A stretch of 64,000 nt of DNA, taken from positions 868,001 to 932,000 of the forward strand of contig NC_081333.1 in the NCBI RefSeq assembly GCF_022539665.2, read 5' to 3'. The translations under genes were made by a program, and so were the position numbers. Positions 58,251 to 64,000 of the stretch are shown one piece after another. Source of the DNA: Daphnia carinata (lineage: Eukaryota; Arthropoda; Branchiopoda; Diplostraca; Daphniidae). The notes beneath the pieces are model-generated. The model did no database searches. It was not told the origin of the DNA and saw only the letters and a program-made list of their open reading frames with translations. Numbering within the stretch: the first letter of the stretch is position 1; each line of letters starts with the position of its first letter.

Positions 58251-59749
58251 TTTTTTAAATATAAAATACCGTCTCGGGAATCCGAATGAAGTATAGAAAT
58301 GTCATGTTAACCATCCAATCATTGCAATTTATTCAGTGTCTTGCCCCAACCAAGAATCTTTTCAGATCCAATGTTACTATCAACCTATACTGAGAAAAGC
58401 AAAACACCATTAAGCATCTCAATTGTTGCTCATGTGACTTACATGACTCATAGATTCAACTTCTGGCAGAAGCTTGGGAAAGGCCATACAAATTGCAGAT
58501 GAAAATCATTGTATAAGGCTCTTGAATGATAAAATAGCACCCGTAGAATGTTGCATTGTTGATAGCTGTGTTCCCAGTATGCTGAAAATCCTTTCCTATT
58601 GGATAAATTTTTTTTTGTAGATTAGACATGGTTGGCAAAAAGGAGGAGAAATGCTTCGTCATAAATTCAAAAATTTTTCAAGAAAATTTCTTTCATACCT
58701 AAAGAGTCCATGTATGATGTTCATCGCTGCAATGCCAGCGAAGTGAAACATCGGTAGGGCCATTAAAGTACCCAGCTTCACCAACACTCTGAACGTTAAG
58801 GACAAGTTTTTTGTTCTTTAGCAAGAGAAGCAGAATTATTTGAGGCTTCTAGCTGTGACAGAACTATAAAGGATTGCTGTTATACAGGATTCATTCACAC
58901 AAGATGGTACTTCTCATTAGACAATTTGCATACTCTATTACTTTACCTCATACCTTAACGGCAATGCACTCTCAGTGTTTTTTCAACTGTAGGCTCACTC
59001 TTCCATCCTGTAACACTTCCAGACTTGACTTGATCCCCCGCTAAAATTCTGTGAATGTAAAACAATAGCATTAAAAATACTTTTTCGATAGACAAAAAAC
59101 CAAAAAGTACCTAATCCATGTTTGATGTTGAGCTCATGCCGTTTCTGGGTTTCCGTACCACACCCATTTTCGGCAGACTTTATGGCAATATTAATCAAAG
59201 CCACACGTCCCACTATGAAATGGATGTTGAAAAGCAAATAAAAACCTGTTGAGATGGATATCAGGAGAATCAGAATAGATCTCAATCAACTTCAGTTATT
59301 CCCTTCCCTATAGTACTTAGTGACATAGAAGAGAAGACCTAAAATGCAAAGGTAAAAATATTGGGCATAATTGCAGTTTACCAAGCATAGTAGCAAAATA
59401 AAATAATTATCAAAGAAAAACATATGCACACTTGGGTTGCCGAATGGGTAAGTTTGATGCAAACTATGGCAATCCGTTTTACACCCCCCCCCCCCATTGA
59501 CTACGCCAAATGGGTTCTTGCTTATCGGATCCTTTAATCGATTTTCGAAAGGCCAAACGATATTCGTTCCGAAAAAACGCAACTAAAGACGCACTGGTTT
59601 TCCGACATCATCGTTGAATTTCGATTCAAAATCATGGGTTTTTATAGCAATCCAGATTTCTGAGAAAATAAGTAAAGACAAAGTTAAGCTTGTTTTTTGT
59701 TTGAATCTGACTGAACTGGATTTTACCTAGATGGCGACACATGATGTCT

Positions 59750-60180
59750 TTGAAGAGGAGGAGCCTGTGTCTGTCACATCACGAGTCACGTCACGGGAAG
59801 CGAGTGGGTCGACAGGCAGCGCGTGGGCCGACGGGCAGATGAGTGGGTCGACGGGCAGCGAGGGGGCCGACGGGCAGAACGGGGGCTGACGGGCAGAGAG
59901 GTCTACGGGCAATAACAGCGGGCTTCTTAGCGGGCAGAAGCAAAAAATGGATGGACGGACAACTATAGCGGGGGTGTTGACGGGCCGAGACTGTGACGAA
60001 AGGGTGGGCAAATGCAAAAAAAAGGTAGATGTTCCCCCAGTAGGCATTTTTGGGGGCAGAATGGGAGTTGACGGGCAGAGTGTGGGTTGACGGGCAGAGA
60101 GGGGGTCGACGGGTAAAGTGTGGTTGGGCAGAGAAAGTGAGGGGATGGCCGGCAGAAACAATGAGTGGGTCGGCGGGGAT
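59750..60180. repeat. GACGGGCAG minisatellite
   Basis: Units of roughly 19-22 bp built around GTCGACGGGCAG or GCCGACGGGCAG with G-rich spacers repeat from about 59805, regular at first and irregular after 59900. A long - strand ORF across it (LPVDPLSARQ-type repeats) follows from the repeat and is not a gene I would support. Confidence 0.7.
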
Positions 60181-60542
60181 GAAAGGGGAACTCTTGATTG
60201 ATGAATAGAATTAAGAGTAGACGGGCAAAAAATAGGCATGGGTCAATTTTCTTAAAAATAGCGTAAAAATACGCTAGCGCCAACTATCCCCCGGCCGTGG
60301 ACGGGCTCAACGTTACTAGTAAATAAATAAAGTGAGAGGGTTTGCGGGCAAAAATAGGGAGTGTTTTAATATGAAAAAAGAATTAAAATTAGACGGCAAA
60401 ATAACGAATAAATTAGGCTCAAATTAACGATTGACCGACTAAAATTAAGAAAAAGAAGCGTTAAAATGCGCTATCCCCAGGTCTTGCACGGGCAAAAGTT
60501 ACTAGTGCGTTGCTAAACGTAAAAAAAAATATTAATATAATT

Positions 60543-60610
60543 ATAAAAACATAGAATCGAACCCGTGAAATCAGCATGGTAGCCGTATACTAAGCCATAG
60601 CGCCATACTA
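60543..60610 (-). other. tRNA-like fragment
   Basis: Read on - it contains TGGCTTAGTATACGGC (A-box-like) and CACGGGTTCGATTC (B box) at tRNA spacing. The anticodon arm does not pair. It could be a decayed tRNA or the head of a second SINE. Confidence 0.45.
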
Positions 60611-60681
60611 CACTATTCCATTGCTTCATAAGCTACCTATTTCAATGGGTGACACCCAAAGCAAAATTTGTTTGGGATGTG

Positions 60682-61075
60682 CGGTCCTGGCACAGTGGTT
60701 ACCACCTTCGCTTCGCATTCTGAGGGCCCCGGGTTCAAGTCCCGCCACCGCCAATTTCCCTCCCTCCCTTTCCCTCCAATTCATCATTCAAGATACGCAA
60801 GATTCTACTCATTCAAGAAAGAAAAGAAGAAGAAAGAATAAAAGAAGAAAGAAAAAAAGAAGAAAGAATAAAAGAAGAAAGAATAAAAGAAGAAAGAATA
60901 AAAGAAGTGAGAAAAAAAGAAGAAAGAATAAAAGAAGAGAGAAAAGAAGAGCCATGCCTACTATAACGGGGCTAAATGGTACACCAAAAAAGCCTTGCCA
61001 GGCTAAAAATGGCAAAAAAAAGCCTTGCCAGGCTAAAAATGGCAAAAAAAGCCTTGCCAGGCTAAAAATCGATCT
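60682..61075 (+). mobile_element. tRNA-derived SINE with complex tail
   Basis: The head (60682-60753) begins GCGGTCCTGGCACAGTGG (A box) and ends CCGGGTTCAAGTCCCGCC (B box), with GCGGT/ACCGC as an acceptor remnant. A short tRNA-unrelated body follows (60754-60820). Then comes an A-rich tail of AAGAAGAAAGAATA-type repeats (60826-60950) and three 28-31-bp copies of AAAAAAGCCTTGCCAGGCTA (60986-61070), each able to form the hairpin AGCCT/AGGCT. No reverse transcriptase is present, as expected for a non-autonomous element. Confidence 0.75.
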
Positions 61076-61079
61076 GTAG

Positions 61080-64000
61080 TACTGTTCACTACACGTTAAG
61101 GATCGACCCACAAACTGAAGGGTGGAGAAGAGGGGAACATTGAACGTAGGCTGTTCGTTAGCCTCCCCACGGCCTGAAAGACGGCTCGTGGATGCAGACG
61201 CTTATGATCGGGATATGTGACCCAATTCGATACCTGTAAGTTTTTGTTGTTCCTTTTTGTATCTAACACCATTACGTACAGTAGTACTAGTAGACTATTT
61301 AAAATTGACAAATTTATATAAATTTAAAACTTCTTTCATATTCTTTCACCTACTCCTAAGGAAAATTAGCGCCACTTGGCGGCCGAAGAAAATCTACCTA
61401 TCCCCCGGCGCTTCTGTGTTCATCCAGGCTGCTACTCTTCAAACATGGAGTCTTGCTGTCGCCTCTAAGAACCCCATAGTACTACTTTTTCCAGGTTAGT
61501 TCCATAGTTAGTAATAGTCATCTTAAAAGAAAGAGTTAGTCAGGTGAAGAAATAGAAGTTGAAGTTCTTTTAAGCTCTCTTAGGTATGCAATGGAAGTTT
61601 TTGCATGCTCATAACTTTGTTCTATACGCTCAGAAACGTCTTCAGCGAGCTCGATTTGTTCATAGTTCTGTTTTTGGAATCAACGGCGATATGGAACAAC
61701 AAATATACACAACAGTATGTGGACAACAAGAAAGCTTCTGTTTGAAGAAAAAACTACATCAGTAACCAGTTGCAGGTTCTCATTCATGGTAAAGCTATAT
61801 GATTAACTGACTTTTGCTATTCTTCTTTAGACCACATGTTTAATTCATCATATATACATATTTCTTTTCTTTTTGGGCATGGTTATGTTAGATTTACATA
61901 GAAAACCGATAAGAGTTTTTGGACTACCGTACTGCTTTTCGCATGTTTGACGTTTATCCGTCGATATCCATGTTGCCATGGCTAAAACAACAAAAAGGTT
62001 GGAATCTAGATACTACGTGGTACGTTATTATACAAATATTTATTCATTAATTGTTTTCTTAATTTATTTTTGTTACAGCTTTCACTTTACGCTATGTACT
62101 TCGAGGACTTTGCGTTTAGCTGTGAAAACCTTATTCTTCTATAAGCAAGGCATGTCGTTTTGAGATTCCATTTTAATCATTACTAAAACATTTTCAAAAT
62201 TGTATCACGTTTTCAGTGCGTCTTGTATTGCCAACGCTGCTGATGTCTGAAATAACCATGGCCTAGGTAAGGTTTGAGTCGTATAATTCTTTTATGTGCT
62301 ATATTAATCTGAAGTCTTTCTTATCTGTGAAACGAGAGCAAAGAAAAGGAAGCATTCGTCTTTAAAACAACCGACTACGCAGCAACATGCAACCATGTAT
62401 CTACCATTATCATAAGGGTTTGTTATTAGAAACACAGAGTTAAACATCCGGAATTGGCACAGCAGCAAAGCTTCAACTTCAAAATAGTTGGAAGCCATAC
62501 AAGTAATAGTATTTATTTAAAATTTTACGCTTCTCAATCTGAAGTTGAGTGCTGAGAAGCTCTTCCCGTATTCATATATAATTGAAATGTTCAAGTGATG
62601 TGAACGAGGTAGGACATCCATTTAGATCCAAATCATTCTAACATCTAGATATCTTGCGTAGTTTGTCATAAGTAATCCCTCAATCGTCCTCCATTTTACT
62701 ATACCATTCTATTCCACAAATTCAAAGTTAATTCCAATTACAAAGGGAACGGCCTCCTTGCGGATATTTATTTATTACGTATAAATTTATCTTTGTTTAA
62801 TGTATTTCTTTGAAAGTGAAAATGCAGGCAGAACGAAACGGAATCACTAAGAGCCGTTTTGGTCAGTGTGGGAACGGGGTGAAGTTAAATCCGGCTAAGG
62901 TCTAAAGGCGAAGCCTTAAGCACGGGATTTATTTAATAAATTTACAATTCGGGTGATTTTTTTTTCTTATTTCACATCATGTAAACTATATACACACCTT
63001 TTGATTTTATGCTTAATAGGCTTTCTCGAATATACGCGGCGGATGTTTTAAAATTGCATTATGTCTGTATATTGGAGTAGGCCTATCGTAGTTTAAATCC
63101 CAGAAGTGTGTGATTCATTCCTCATCAGGGCAAAACATATAGTTAACAAGATGTCGAATTCAGTTGTCGATCGAGGAAGTTTTCAATGCTTTCTGTTGAT
63201 TTCGTCGAAGGTTTTCGGCCGGATTGCACTCAACTCGTCCCCATACTGACCGAAATGGCTCTGGATGATTTCGTTTGCTTTCCAACAGACAAACATTCCA
63301 TCTATTTCAAAGCGTGCTTTATACTTGAGAAAACCGAATACGCCTTGATAAGTCTCTGCACGTGAGGCCGTTTCCCCTGTAGGTGGAATGAAATGGTATG
63401 GTAGAATGGATGAAAATTAGATGAACTTGAATTAACAGATATTTTTCTGGATTTTTTTATCGCACACATCACGTACAGTCTACATTTTTCAATAGCAGTG
63501 GTACATATTAATCTGTCCTGATGGTGAATTAATAGAAAATTCTGATGTTCAATAATTCTTGAAATGCACAAAACTTATCTTCAAAGGATTAAGATTTTAG
63601 TTAGTGGTAATCTTAATAGCCATGTTTTTCTTGAATCGTTATAATATTTTTCCCTTCCAGATTACATTAAATCAAGGGATTGCTCTCCTACTATGATTAC
63701 AACAAGGAGTCACATCAATTCCAAACAAGTTAACAATGAAGGTTTTATGGAAAAGCACTAGCACGTAACCTGGATGAGCCCGGCGGATCTCCTTAGCCAA
63801 GGTTTAAAATGTTTTCTCTGTCTGGCTGTTACGCAAAACAAGGGTGCGTGACACATACTAAATCGGGTGAGTAATTAGTAAATAAGACCTATCGAAGTTT
63901 AATTATTCTCGGAACATTAAGAATCATCCTTATTTTCTTCTAATAGAAACTTTCTCTTTCTAGGTTACTAATATTGATGGATTTACATTGCGCCGGAAAA
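61080..64000. other. Right end of window, no supported gene
   Basis: AT-rich DNA. Exon-like pieces occur at 61375-61495 (open frame before a GTTAG site) and at 61978-62155, where MAKTTKRLESRYYV could be spliced at GTACGT to an open block after TTACAG at about 62080. That would give only about 36 residues with no known relatives. I see no other signal. A gene beyond the right edge could have exons here. Confidence 0.35.

Larger units (their letters stand above)
54761..59495. mobile_element. E2: older sister of the E1 inverted-repeat element
   Basis: The left arm, about 55711-57209, mirrors the right arm, about 57728-59167, with clear substitutions and indels. The loop (57210-57727) again holds three tRNA-like sequences. 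The core blocks at 56635-57040 and 57915-58250 match those of E1, but the right one has lost about 70 bp, including the TATA-containing hairpin. The outer left part (55139-55700) has no mirror on the right, where unrelated or strongly altered sequence takes its place. The right end is put at TGGCAATCCGTTTTACAC plus a C12 run (59466-59495). The outer sequences differ from E1, so the two share a core but have different arms. Confidence 0.75.

Noticed and set aside
59727-60239. Long - strand ORF with repeated LPVDPLSARQ
   Set aside because: It follows directly from the minisatellite, which keeps a frame open by its repeat structure. No domain and no start signal.
1-64000. CRISPR array or prokaryotic operon structure
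   Set aside because: Nothing like regularly spaced repeats with unique spacers; introns and poly(A) signals show eukaryotic nuclear DNA.

Overview
The window looks like nuclear DNA of a crustacean, most likely a cladoceran of the Daphnia type. The reasons are short introns (about 50-75 bp) with GT..AG ends, arthropod-like versions of every gene I could recognise, and AT-rich intergenic DNA full of mononucleotide runs and microsatellites. The species call is an inference; no database search was possible.

Region by region. 1-3.5 kb: no convincing gene, then a local direct duplication with odd motifs. 3.54-8.71 kb: a very large inverted-repeat element (called E1 here) with two virtually identical 2.25-kb arms around a 0.68-kb loop holding three tRNA-like sequences. 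9.1-15.8 kb: a compact cluster of four housekeeping genes, mRpS17 (+), FCP1/CTDP1 (-), METTL15 (+) and HTATIP2/TIP30 (-), arranged convergent, divergent, convergent. 15.8-40.3 kb: a desert of about 24 kb with extreme density of poly-A/T, poly-G/C and dinucleotide tracts and no supported coding gene. 40.29-41.90 kb: an intronless four-jointed (fj) Golgi kinase gene, much more GC-rich than its surroundings, followed by a possible 1.9-kb 3' UTR. 44-52.6 kb: no supported gene. 52.63-53.48 kb: a decayed, intron-bearing fragment of a vigilin (Dp1/HDLBP) KH-domain gene. 54.76-59.5 kb: a second, older and more diverged element (E2) of the same family as E1. 59.7-61.1 kb: a GACGGGCAG minisatellite, a tRNA-like fragment and a tRNA-derived SINE with a complex tail. 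61.1-64 kb: nothing certain.

The most unusual material is the E1/E2 pair. Each has long inverted arms, a core of about 400 bp with several strong hairpins in each arm (four copies in the window), a loop with three tRNA-like sequences in the same order and orientation (-,-,+), and relics of a spliced multi-exon gene farther out in the arms whose last exons are recognisably related between E1 and E2. I do not recognise this as a named transposon class. It may be an undescribed foldback-type composite element that carries Pol III-like promoters and a captured or self-encoded gene.

The functional genes do not form a pathway together. mRpS17 and METTL15 both serve the mitochondrial small ribosomal subunit, FCP1 recycles RNA polymerase II, HTATIP2 is an atypical short-chain dehydrogenase, and fj acts in planar polarity and growth.
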